The notes under the pieces were generated by a model. It was not told the origin of the DNA. It was given only the letters and a program-made list of their open reading frames with translations, and searched no databases. A stretch of DNA of 7,776 nt from Alcaligenaceae bacterium (GTDB lineage Bacteria; Pseudomonadota; Gammaproteobacteria; Burkholderiales; Burkholderiaceae): the NCBI GenBank assembly GCA_947445495.1, contig CANFEI010000042.1:1-7776 (forward strand), written 5' to 3'. Position 1 is the first letter of the stretch. Each line of letters begins with the position of its first letter. Of this stretch, positions 1 through 6,308 are shown piece after piece. The translations under genes were made by a program, and so were the position numbers.

Positions 1-114
1 AAGCGAGTTCAGTACAAGAATCGGTGGGGCGGCCCACACGCTCGCAGCAAGGAGTCCGCACAGAGAAAAGGCGAGCCGCACGGTGGCGGTACAAATCGAT
101 CGATTAAGTGTCAT
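1..114 (-). CDS. N-terminus of a secreted (Sec signal peptide) protein, cut by the left window edge
   Basis: An ATG at 112-114 on the minus strand opens a frame that stays open for 38 codons to the window edge. The translation has the layout of a Sec signal peptide: a short N-region with two arginines (R5, R13), a hydrophobic core at about residues 14-25 (LAFSLCGLLAAS) and a good signal peptidase I site after VWA or WAA at about residues 26-29, leaving a mature start near APPILVLNSL. The protein is therefore probably periplasmic or secreted. The PPILVLNSL stretch resembles the first strand of YncE/YVTN-type beta-propeller proteins, but too little is visible to name the family. It lies 58 bp downstream of the SMP-30 gene on the same strand with no terminator between, so co-transcription is plausible. 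No strong Shine-Dalgarno sequence is seen. The frame is also open upstream, but ATG at 114 is the only start giving a clean signal peptide. Confidence 0.65.
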   Translation of the reverse strand, partial: MTLNRSICTATVRLAFSLCGLLAASVWAAPPILVLNSL

Positions 115-130
115 GTAAAACCATTCATAC

Positions 131-152
131 GTTGAACTGTAGTTGAACTGTA
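131..152. repeat. Tandem 11-bp direct repeat GTTGAACTGTA x2
   Basis: Two identical, adjacent copies of GTTGAACTGTA occupy 131-141 and 142-152, in the spacer between the SMP-30 gene and the start of the secreted-protein gene. The 11-bp period is about one helical turn, so two protein subunits could contact the same face of the DNA. Each copy contains ACTGTA, the same hexamer that recurs in the MocR/aminotransferase spacer at 3093-3155. It may be an operator or part of a promoter for the minus-strand gene, or a chance duplication. Only the repeat itself is certain. Confidence 0.6.
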
Positions 153-172
153 AAACTGCATGTTTGCGTTGA

Positions 173-1105
173 CTAAGACCTGGGCGAGCGCGGACGATGC
201 ACCTTCGCCCCCGGGTGTGGCGCACGCATGATCAAGATGCTGCCTGACTCAGATTCCGTGCAATACAAATCTCTATTTTCTGCACCCCCAAACGCCACAT
301 TCGTAACCGTATGTTGCGTTGGACTCGTCCAGACAAAAATTGGTTCCCCAAGCGGATTAATCAACCACACATACCCCAAGCCAGGGTTTGCCATGGCAAG
401 GTTGCCCGCGACATCCATGGCCAAGCCATCCGGGCCACTTGGTCCGTAGGACGTAAAGAATTGACCGACCTTTGCAACGCTGCCATCGCTCATGAGCGGC
501 GCACGCCATACACAATTACCGCGCGTGACCCCTACGTACAAGACTTTCTCGTCGGGGGAAAGTACAAGTCCGTTAGGGCTAGGCACATTGCTGAGCAGTA
601 AGTCGAGCCTGCCAGAAGGTTGCAAGCGATAGACTCGCCCCGTCGGATCATGCATGCCGGATTGGCCTTGGTCAGTGAAATATATATTGCCTTGCGCATC
701 GCAAGTCAGATCGTTGACGCCCTTGAAGCTCTCGGTGTTGCGTCGGGCAAGATAGGGATCAATCTTTCCAGATTGAATCGTCAAGCGCATCAAACCGTTC
801 TTGTAGTCGGTAATCAGAAGTTCCTCGTCCGACAAAAACTTCATTCCGTTAGGCTCGCCGTCATATTCGACGATCTGCGTCCAATCGCCTTTCGGGTCGA
901 TACGAAAGACTCGCCCAAAAATAATATCGGTCACATACAAGTTGCCTTGCGCATCAAAGACCGGACCCTCAAGGAACGAGTCCATTGCAGCGCCGCCACG
1001 GTTGGCATCCGCCCAGGCCGAACGGACACCCGTGCGTCGGAACTTGCCAGGCATCTCGGTGAATACTTCAGCTGGCACACATTCTGGAGCTTGTCTAAAA
1101 AACAT
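173..1105 (-). CDS. SMP-30/gluconolactonase/LRE family protein (six-bladed beta-propeller lactonase-like)
   Basis: A 310-residue protein of the SMP-30/gluconolaconase/LRE-like family, a typical full length. Members are metal-dependent six-bladed propellers, usually lactonases that hydrolyse sugar or other lactones. The metal and catalytic positions are recognisable: E46 in FLEGPVFD, N131 in KGVNDLT, N178 in SPNG and D226 in GPDGLAMD, matching the Glu/Asn/Asn/Asp set of the family. Repeated propeller-blade motifs of the form D..GN.Y.TD occur near residues 51-60 and 136-145. No signal peptide or membrane segment is visible, so it is probably cytosolic. The ATG at 1103-1105 was chosen because the family-like sequence begins within about 10 residues of it; a later start at M18 is possible, and the upstream GCGAG is only a weak ribosome site. 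The gene is divergent from the Lrp-type regulator, 81 bp away, and is followed by a secreted-protein gene on the same strand. The substrate cannot be told from sequence; proteins of this flavour sit in many sugar-acid and aromatic-catabolism loci. Confidence 0.9.
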   Translation of the reverse strand: MFFRQAPECVPAEVFTEMPGKFRRTGVRSAWADANRGGAAMDSFLEGPVFDAQGNLYVTDIIFGRVFRIDPKGDWTQIVEYDGEPNGMKFLSDEELLITDYKNGLMRLTIQSGKIDPYLARRNTESFKGVNDLTCDAQGNIYFTDQGQSGMHDPTGRVYRLQPSGRLDLLLSNVPSPNGLVLSPDEKVLYVGVTRGNCVWRAPLMSDGSVAKVGQFFTSYGPSGPDGLAMDVAGNLAMANPGLGYVWLINPLGEPIFVWTSPTQHTVTNVAFGGAENRDLYCTESESGSILIMRAPHPGAKVHRPRSPRS

Positions 1106-1137
1106 ATTTTCTCGCTTAATTTATTCCTAACGACATT

Positions 1138-1168
1138 TTGACAGGTTCTGGCAGAAATTCACTAAAAT
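1138..1168 (+). promoter_or_regulatory. Probable sigma70 promoter of the Lrp-family gene
   Basis: A perfect -35 hexamer TTGACA lies at 1138-1143 and a -10-like TAAAAT (5 of 6) at 1163-1168. The spacer is 19 bp, longer than the ideal 17, so the promoter may depend on an activator or be weak. Transcription would begin near 1175, a very short leader before the ATG at 1187. A good Shine-Dalgarno sequence, AGGAGA at 1177-1182, is 4 bp from that ATG. Confidence 0.5.
1146..1156. promoter_or_regulatory. 11-bp dyad TTCTG-N-CAGAA inside the lrp-type promoter
   Basis: A perfect interrupted palindrome, TTCTG G CAGAA, lies between the putative -35 and -10 hexamers of the Lrp-family gene, and also in the shared spacer with the divergent SMP-30 gene. 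The stretch beginning CAGAAATT at 1152 partly fits the E. coli Lrp consensus (roughly YAGHAWATTWTDCTR, about 10 of 15 by eye). Its position would suit negative autoregulation, which is common for Lrp/AsnC proteins. The binding protein is inferred, not shown. Confidence 0.35.
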
Positions 1169-1186
1169 GCCTACACAGGAGACACC

Positions 1187-1654
1187 ATGCGCCCACTTGA
1201 TCGAATCGATCTAAAAATTTTAGATGTACTGCAACGCGACGGCCGGATCTCCATGACGGATCTCGCCGAGCGCGTGAACCTCTCAGCCACGCCTTGTTCA
1301 GAACGCGTCAGGCGGCTAGAGCGCGAAGGCGTCATCACCGGTTACTACGCGCGGGTCAACCCAGCTGCACTCGGCAAAAATTTACTTGTTTTCCTCGAGA
1401 TCAAATTATCCGCCAAGTCGGGCGACGTCTTCGATAAGGTGAAGAAAGAACTTGAATATGTCCCAGAGGTGATGGAGTGCCATCTCGTGTCGGGCGATTT
1501 TGACTACTTAATCAAAGCGCGGCTGCCAGAGATGAGTAAATACCGACAGCTCCTGGGCGAAATCCTCAAACGACTCCCTGCTTCGGCAGAGTCCCGTAGC
1601 TATGTGGTGATGGAAGAGATTAAAGAGACGCTTTACCTGGCAGTTGACCGGTAA
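1187..1654 (+). CDS. Lrp/AsnC family transcriptional regulator, close to Lrp itself
   Basis: A 155-residue Lrp/AsnC (feast/famine) DNA-binding regulator, full length for the family. Residues 5-53 form the N-terminal helix-turn-helix domain (LDRIDLKIL, DGRIS, NLSATPCSERVRRLEREG), and residues about 65-150 form the RAM ligand-binding and oligomerisation domain. Within the RAM domain the HLVSGDFDY motif (99-107) and the SYVVMEEIKE tail (138-147) are almost identical to recalled E. coli Lrp, so this is closer to Lrp proper than to AsnC or specialised paralogues. Such proteins form octamers or hexadecamers and respond to leucine or other amino acids. The start is firm: AGGAGA lies 4 bp upstream of the ATG. 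The gene diverges from SMP-30 and ends 15 bp from the convergent MocR gene. Whether it is a global Lrp or a local regulator of its divergent neighbour cannot be decided here. Confidence 0.94.
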   Translation: MRPLDRIDLKILDVLQRDGRISMTDLAERVNLSATPCSERVRRLEREGVITGYYARVNPAALGKNLLVFLEIKLSAKSGDVFDKVKKELEYVPEVMECHLVSGDFDYLIKARLPEMSKYRQLLGEILKRLPASAESRSYVVMEEIKETLYLAVDR

Positions 1655-1669
1655 AGCATACGCCTGTCT

Positions 1670-3079
1670 TTAAACCTTGAGCGGCAGAGATCGTATAAAG
1701 GACCACAAATCCTCGTTGTTCGATGTCGCAACATTGAAACGAAACCAACTCGAGGGCTGGTCATTCGGCCGAAAGTACGAACCAGGGGCAAGCCAAATAC
1801 CTCGATCCAAGGCGCGCGTCGCCACCGCAATGCTTCGACCGGGCTGAACGGGCAGTTTGGCCCATAAAAAAAGACCCGCCTGAGGCTCAACAAAAATCTC
1901 AAGGCCCGCTGCCCGCATGCTCTGCGCAACTGTTTGGTGTGCAGCACGCAATTTTTCTGTAATGAAGCGTACATGCTTGTCGTAGTGCCCTTCGCTCAAC
2001 ACATTGGCCACCACACGTTCGGTCACTTCGGATGAGGTCAACCCCACAGCCATTTTGGTTCGGGCCAGATTCGCCAAAACTTCCGTATGCGCGGCCAGGT
2101 AGCCCACGCGCAACGTGGGCGCAATGGTCTTAGAAAACCCGGAAATGTAGATCACTCTGTGCAAACCCTCCAGAGCCGCTAAGCAGGCCGCCTCGGGCGG
2201 CGCAAGTTCGCGATAGATATCATCCTCAATGACCCACAAACCATAACGATCTGTCAACGCGAGCAAACGCTGTGCGTTCGCCTTAGACAATGAGCTCCCT
2301 GAGGGATTTTGTAAAACCGTATTGACGAAAATGGCTTTCGGTTGCATCGTTTGCAGCACGTGTTCAAGTTGCTCGAAGTCATAACTATCTTGCGTACGTG
2401 CCACGCCAATGACATTGAGTCCGGCGAGCTGGAGGATCTGCAAAAGGTTGCAGTAGCAAGGATCCTCCACAACCACCGTATCGCCGGGTCGCAACACGGT
2501 GCGCACCACCAAATCGAGTGCTTGGGTTGCACCTTGAGTCAATAATATGTTGCTCGGCTCGACCGGCACATCAAAGCGTCGTAACGACAACGCAATATGC
2601 TCGCGCAGAGTGCCCATCCCATACGGATGGCCGTACCCACCAAACCGCGGACCCGGGACGCGGCCCAATGCGCGTAGCGCATGCTGCAGACCACTTTCGT
2701 TAATCCACTCACCAGGAATCCAACCGCAACCGGCTTTGCTCGGTACCGAGTGATCTGCAAAGACATCGGACAAAAGCCAGGCGGCGCTTAATGTGGGGGC
2801 AGACCACATGGGAGCGGGGGCTATCACCGAGGAGGTGAAACCCGCAACGCGATACGCGGAGCCTCGCCGCGCCACCAAATGCCCCAATTCAACCAAGCGT
2901 TGATACGCCTGAGCGACCGTGAACGGACTGACCGCGTGGCTACGCGCTAGCGTGCGCACCGAAGGCAGCGCGTCGCCCGCACGCAATGTGCGCGCCTCAA
3001 TCGCACGCGCCACACCACCTACAATCTGCTCGACCAGACCCAGATTGGACTGCCGATCTAAGACCAACGTTAATGTCAT
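1670..3079 (-). CDS. MocR-type GntR regulator with PLP-binding aminotransferase domain
   Basis: A 469-residue MocR/GabR-type transcription factor. Residues 1-80 are a GntR winged helix-turn-helix (LRAGDALPSVRTLA at 32-45, VSPFTVAQAYQRL at 50-62, then a wing with RRGSAY at 71-76). Residues about 115-465 are a fold-type I aminotransferase domain. PLP-site residues are intact: TQGATQ (181-186), EDPCY (205-209), N258 in QNPSG, D286/D287 and Y289 in IEDDIY, Schiff-base lysine K317 in SGFSKT, and R447 near the C-terminus for a carboxylate. Known MocR proteins (GabR, TauR, PdxR) bind PLP and an amine or amino acid, bind direct repeats and control a neighbouring gene. Here the neighbour is the divergent omega-aminotransferase, 137 bp away. 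The ATG at 3079 fits the family N-terminus; no clear Shine-Dalgarno sequence precedes it, and one arm of the putative operator ends 5 bp upstream, which would suit autorepression. The effector is unknown; beta-alanine, taurine, GABA or a diamine are candidates. Confidence 0.93.
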   Translation of the reverse strand: MTLTLVLDRQSNLGLVEQIVGGVARAIEARTLRAGDALPSVRTLARSHAVSPFTVAQAYQRLVELGHLVARRGSAYRVAGFTSSVIAPAPMWSAPTLSAAWLLSDVFADHSVPSKAGCGWIPGEWINESGLQHALRALGRVPGPRFGGYGHPYGMGTLREHIALSLRRFDVPVEPSNILLTQGATQALDLVVRTVLRPGDTVVVEDPCYCNLLQILQLAGLNVIGVARTQDSYDFEQLEHVLQTMQPKAIFVNTVLQNPSGSSLSKANAQRLLALTDRYGLWVIEDDIYRELAPPEAACLAALEGLHRVIYISGFSKTIAPTLRVGYLAAHTEVLANLARTKMAVGLTSSEVTERVVANVLSEGHYDKHVRFITEKLRAAHQTVAQSMRAAGLEIFVEPQAGLFLWAKLPVQPGRSIAVATRALDRGIWLAPGSYFRPNDQPSSWFRFNVATSNNEDLWSFIRSLPLKV

Positions 3080-3084
3080 CGCTG

Positions 3085-3163
3085 TTTACCAGTACAGTTC
3101 GAGGCAAATAAGCCCCTATTTTCAATACAGTTTGCCATAATGTACTGTAACTGTACTGGTAAA
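3085..3163. promoter_or_regulatory. Putative MocR operator: 15-bp perfect inverted repeat plus ACTGTA boxes
   Basis: TTTACCAGTACAGTT at 3085-3099 is the exact reverse complement of AACTGTACTGGTAAA at 3149-3163, with centres 64 bp apart (about six helical turns). Between and inside the arms are more copies of ACTGTA: on the plus strand at 3144-3149 and 3150-3155 (two contiguous hexamers), and on the minus strand at 3093-3098 and 3126-3131. GTACTG also repeats with an 11-bp period (3142-3147 and 3153-3158). MocR-family proteins typically bind direct repeats in such divergent spacers. The left arm abuts the MocR start, and the right arm lies about 55 bp upstream of the aminotransferase start. 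A -10-like CATAAT on the plus strand at 3136-3141 sits beside the right arm, but no convincing -35 hexamer could be paired with it. Confidence 0.7.
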
Positions 3164-3216
3164 AACGAGATTTCACCCGTTAAAGTGGTGCATTAGCTCG
3201 ACAACGGAGACCTCCC

Positions 3217-4563
3217 ATGAATGCTATTACCGAAAAAATCAGCCTGTCTACAGACGTGGACATGGCCAATTTCTGGATGCCTTTCACTGGCAACAAACAA
3301 TTCAAGGCCGCGCCGCGCATTCTGAAAAGCGCAAAAGGCATGTACTTCACAACGGCTGATGGCCAGAAAGTACTCGATGCAAGTGCCGGGCTCTGGTGCG
3401 TGAACGCTGGTCACTGCCGTGACGAAATTACCGAAGCTGTACACAAACAAATGATGGAGCTCGACTACGCGCCTCCATTCCAAATGGGGCACCCACTCGC
3501 CTTTGAAGCAGCGAAAAAAATTGCTGAGGTGATGCCTGCCGGTCTTGACCGTATCTTCTTTGCGAACTCGGGCTCCGAGGCCGTCGACACAGCACTCAAA
3601 ATGGCACTCGCCTACCACCGTGCACGCGGTGAAGGTCAGCGTACGCGTTTGATCGGTCGCGAGCGCGGCTATAGCGGCGTGGGCTTCGGTGGCATCTCGG
3701 TTGGCGGCATCCTTGCAAACCGCAAAGCCTACTCAGGCGCACTGATCCCAGGTGTGGATCACATTTCACATACACACAACTTGGCTGAGATGGCCTACAG
3801 CAAAGGGCAGCCTGCATGGGGTGCTCACCTTGCCGATGATCTCGAGCGTCTGTGCGCGCTACATGATCCCTCAACGATTGCGGCAGTGATTGTTGAGCCC
3901 GTCGCAGGCTCGACCGGCGTGCTGGTTCCGCCTCAGGGTTACTTGCAACGTCTGCGCGAAATTTGTACCAAGCACGGCATCCTCTTGATATTCGACGAGG
4001 TGATCACCGGCTTTGGTCGTTTGGGTAAAGCCACGGCTAGCGAACTGGTAGGAGTCACGCCAGACCTTCTCACCATGGCCAAAGCGATGAACAACGCAGC
4101 GATCCCGATGTCTGGTGTCGCAGCAAGTCGTCAAGTCCATGACACGATCGTCAACGGCAGTGCTGGTGGCGCGATTGAATTCTTCCACGGCTATACCTAC
4201 TCGTCGCATCCAACGGCCGCAGCTGCTTGCTTAGCCACACAAGAAATCTACCGCAAGGAAGGTTTGTTTGCCCGCGCTGCAGGCTTAGCACCCAAGTTCG
4301 AAAAAGAAATCCACGCGTTGCGCGGCGAGCCTTTCGTCAAAGATATCCGCAACCTTGGCCTGATGGGTGCTGTAGAGCTGCAGTCACGCGACGGTGCACC
4401 GGGTGCACGCGCCTATGACGTGTTCCTTAAGTGTATGGAAAAAGGTGTGTTGGCGCGCTTCACCGGCGACAACATGGCTTTCTCGCCGCCACTGATCGTA
4501 TCGGAAGGCCAGATCGAAGAAATCTTCGCAACGGTCAAAAAGGTTCTGCACGAAGTCGCCTAA
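3217..4563 (+). CDS. Omega-amino acid:pyruvate aminotransferase (beta-alanine type, class III)
   Basis: A 448-residue class III PLP aminotransferase, matching the length and motif order of the Pseudomonas omega-amino acid:pyruvate and BauA-type beta-alanine:pyruvate transaminases. It is expected to move the omega-amino group of beta-alanine or similar amines to pyruvate, giving malonate semialdehyde (or another aldehyde) and alanine, in the cytosol. Visible landmarks are FWMPFTGN (19-26), W60 in GLWC, FQMGHPL (88-94), the phosphate-cup NSGSEA (117-122), D260 in the IFDEVITGFGR block (258-268), Schiff-base lysine K289 in TMAKA, the HGYTYSSHP block (324-332) and R414 in ARFTGDN, corresponding to the C-terminal arginine that binds substrate carboxylate in the family. 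The start is supported by GGAGA at 3206-3210. The gene is divergent from the MocR regulator and closed by an intrinsic terminator. The usual partner, methylmalonate-semialdehyde dehydrogenase, is absent from the window, so the exact amine donor stays open. Confidence 0.92.
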   Translation: MNAITEKISLSTDVDMANFWMPFTGNKQFKAAPRILKSAKGMYFTTADGQKVLDASAGLWCVNAGHCRDEITEAVHKQMMELDYAPPFQMGHPLAFEAAKKIAEVMPAGLDRIFFANSGSEAVDTALKMALAYHRARGEGQRTRLIGRERGYSGVGFGGISVGGILANRKAYSGALIPGVDHISHTHNLAEMAYSKGQPAWGAHLADDLERLCALHDPSTIAAVIVEPVAGSTGVLVPPQGYLQRLREICTKHGILLIFDEVITGFGRLGKATASELVGVTPDLLTMAKAMNNAAIPMSGVAASRQVHDTIVNGSAGGAIEFFHGYTYSSHPTAAAACLATQEIYRKEGLFARAAGLAPKFEKEIHALRGEPFVKDIRNLGLMGAVELQSRDGAPGARAYDVFLKCMEKGVLARFTGDNMAFSPPLIVSEGQIEEIFATVKKVLHEVA

Positions 4564-4583
4564 ACAACATCGCGTAACACCTG

Positions 4584-4610
4584 AAGGGGCGCCTTGTGCG
4601 CCCTTTTTTT
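4584..4610 (+). terminator. Intrinsic (rho-independent) terminator of the aminotransferase gene
   Basis: GGGCGC at 4587-4592 pairs with GCGCCC at 4598-4603 around the 5-base loop CTTGT. The stem can extend outward by AAG opposite TTT. It is followed by a run of seven T (4604-4610). It begins 20 bp after the aminotransferase stop codon, so most transcripts should end before the GGT-family gene. Confidence 0.93.
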
Positions 4611-4627
4611 GTGCATACAACATCTCT

Positions 4628-4655
4628 CTGACGCGGTACGCCGCTCAGATACAAT
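4628..4655 (+). promoter_or_regulatory. Probable promoter of the GGT-family gene with a hairpin-like dyad in its spacer
   Basis: A -35-like CTGACG (4628-4633, 4 of 6) and a -10-like TACAAT (4650-4655, 5 of 6) are separated by 16 bp, giving a start near 4662 and a leader of about 43 bases. The segment 4628-4648 can also fold as CTGA-c-GCGG, loop TACG, CCGC-TCAG: an 8-bp dyad with one unpaired C that overlaps the -35 element and spacer. It could be an operator. A promoter here is expected because a strong terminator lies just upstream. Confidence 0.45.
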
Positions 4656-4704
4656 CCATCACCATTTTTTGATCTGCATTCCCCTCACTGGAATCCTTGA
4701 CCTC

Positions 4705-6297
4705 ATGAACTACCAACTGCCCTTCCCCTCTGGCCGTCAACCTGTGTTGGCGCGTAACGTTGTCTCGACCTCGCAACCCTTGGCTTCTCAGGCCGGTGCT
4801 GCCGCCTTCGCACGGGGCGGTAACGCGATTGATGCTGCACTGGCTGCTGCGATCACATTGACTGTGGTCGAGCCAACCATGAACGGCATTGGTGGTGACG
4901 CGTTCGCTATCTTGTGGGATGGCAAAGCCTTACACGGACTGAACGCCTCTGGACGTGCCCCTGCCGCATGGTCGCCCGAGCGCTTCAAGGGTATGGCCGC
5001 CATGCCGCATCGCGGCTGGGAATCAGTCACCGTTCCGGGCGTGGTTTCACAATGGGTAGAGCTGTCGAGCAAGTTCGGCAAGCTCCCTTTTGAGGACCTC
5101 TTCAAAGATGCGATCCGACACGCGCGCGACGGCTTCCCTGTCAGCCCTGTGATTGCACGCCAATGGAAAGATGCTGCCGCCGAATTACATATGCATCCAG
5201 GCTTTGAGGCATTCATGCCTAATGGTCGTGCGCCCGAAGCCGGAGAGATCTGGCGCTTTCCAGATCAAGCCGACACGCTCGAAGACATCGCCCGTACAAA
5301 GGGTGAGTCGTTCTACCGTGGTCGCCTCGCAAAAGCGATCGCGGCATTTGCGAAAGAATGTGGCGCTGCAATGACCGAGGCCGATCTAGCCGCGCACCGC
5401 TGCGACTGGGTTGGAACGGTATCTACGAACTACCAAGGCTATGACGTACATGAGATCCCACCTAACGGGCAGGGACTCACTGCACTGCTCGCACTGAACT
5501 TAATTGAGCAGTTGCCCTACGCGCAAACTAAACCCGGCTCTGCCGAACGCATGCACCTTGAAGTGGAATGTATGCGCGCAGCCTTTGCAGATTTGTATGC
5601 ACACGTAGCAGATCCCGCGTTCATGAAAGTGACTGCAAAAGATTTGCTCAGCAAATCGTATGCAAAAGAGCGGGCCAAACTAATCGACCCAAAGAAAGCA
5701 GGATCCTATCTGCCTGGCCAACCCCCTTCGGGCGGCACGATTTATATGTGCGCGACAGATACCGAAGGCCGCATGATCTCCTACATTCAGTCGAACTTCA
5801 AAGGTTTCGGTTCGGGCGTGGTCGTACCCAAGACAGGTGTCGCGCTGCAAAACCGCGGATCGGGTTTTGTCACGACTCCAGGTCACCCGAACTTAGTCGG
5901 CGGCGGCAAGCGTCCCATGCACACCATCATTCCAGCCTTCCTTATGCGCGATGGCAAACCAGACATGGCCTTTGGCGTGATGGGTGGCAACATGCAAGCG
6001 CAGGGCCACATGCAAATGGTGTTGCGTTACGTCACTGAAAAGCACAACCCACAAGCTTGCTCTGACTCGCCACGCTGGCGCATCAACGACATCGGCGAGC
6101 TCACGGTTGAAGCCGGTGTACATCCCGCTGTTATTGAGGGTTTGCGTGCGATGGGCCACAAGCCAATCGTTGCACCAGCTGATAGCCTTGACTTCGGCAG
6201 CGCACAGTTGATCGCACGCTTACCAGGTGACAAAGCGCCTTACGCGTATGTTGCAGGCTCTGACCATCGTCGTGATGGTCAAGCCGTGGGCTACTAG
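4705..6297 (+). CDS. Gamma-glutamyltransferase family protein (cytosolic, YwrD-like; substrate uncertain)
   Basis: A 530-residue Ntn-hydrolase of the gamma-glutamyltransferase/cephalosporin-acylase family. These are made as one chain and cut themselves just before a threonine, which becomes the nucleophile of the small subunit. Here that residue is T345 in SGGTIYM, giving subunits of about 344 and 186 residues. Other landmarks are the GGNAIDAALAAA helix (38-49), the GIGGD motif (61-65), R84 in SGRAPAA (counterpart of E. coli GGT Arg114), GFGSG (367-371), the oxyanion Gly-Gly in VMGGN (425-429), and the DHRRDGQAVGY tail typical of bacterial members. There is no signal peptide, unlike periplasmic E. 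coli GGT. The NNQMDDF loop of E. coli GGT is replaced by QNRGSGF (382-388), so glutathione may not be the substrate. The ATG at 4705 is chosen because the conserved N-terminus follows at once; an in-frame TTG at 4594 lies inside the upstream terminator and is rejected. The ribosome site is weak. Confidence 0.9.
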   Translation: MNYQLPFPSGRQPVLARNVVSTSQPLASQAGAAAFARGGNAIDAALAAAITLTVVEPTMNGIGGDAFAILWDGKALHGLNASGRAPAAWSPERFKGMAAMPHRGWESVTVPGVVSQWVELSSKFGKLPFEDLFKDAIRHARDGFPVSPVIARQWKDAAAELHMHPGFEAFMPNGRAPEAGEIWRFPDQADTLEDIARTKGESFYRGRLAKAIAAFAKECGAAMTEADLAAHRCDWVGTVSTNYQGYDVHEIPPNGQGLTALLALNLIEQLPYAQTKPGSAERMHLEVECMRAAFADLYAHVADPAFMKVTAKDLLSKSYAKERAKLIDPKKAGSYLPGQPPSGGTIYMCATDTEGRMISYIQSNFKGFGSGVVVPKTGVALQNRGSGFVTTPGHPNLVGGGKRPMHTIIPAFLMRDGKPDMAFGVMGGNMQAQGHMQMVLRYVTEKHNPQACSDSPRWRINDIGELTVEAGVHPAVIEGLRAMGHKPIVAPADSLDFGSAQLIARLPGDKAPYAYVAGSDHRRDGQAVGY

Positions 6298-6308
6298 CAG
6301 GAGCACTC

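Noticed and set aside
182..210. GGGCGA/TCGCCC inverted repeat at the 3' end of the SMP-30 gene
   Set aside because: It is a 6-bp stem with a 17-base loop inside the coding sequence and no T-run, so it is not supported as a terminator.
620..1141. Plus-strand open frame of 173 codons, antisense to the SMP-30 gene
   Set aside because: The minus-strand frame has clear SMP-30 motifs; the antisense product has no recognisable domain and no ribosome site.
1655..1669. Possible terminator between the convergent Lrp-type and MocR genes
   Set aside because: The 15-bp gap holds no stem or T-run; any terminator would have to lie within the coding ends, and none was recognised.
3193..3618. Minus-strand open frame of 141 codons, antisense to the aminotransferase and its leader
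   Set aside because: It overlaps well-conserved aminotransferase sequence, and its product resembles no family.
4594..4704. In-frame upstream TTG start that would lengthen the GGT-family protein by 37 residues
   Set aside because: The start lies in the loop of the upstream terminator, the extension has no family-like sequence and no signal peptide, and the likely promoter lies downstream of it.
5568..6038. Plus-strand open frame of 156 codons within the GGT-family gene
   Set aside because: It is an out-of-frame shadow rich in Arg, His and Ser, as expected from a frame-shifted reading of a GGT coding region.
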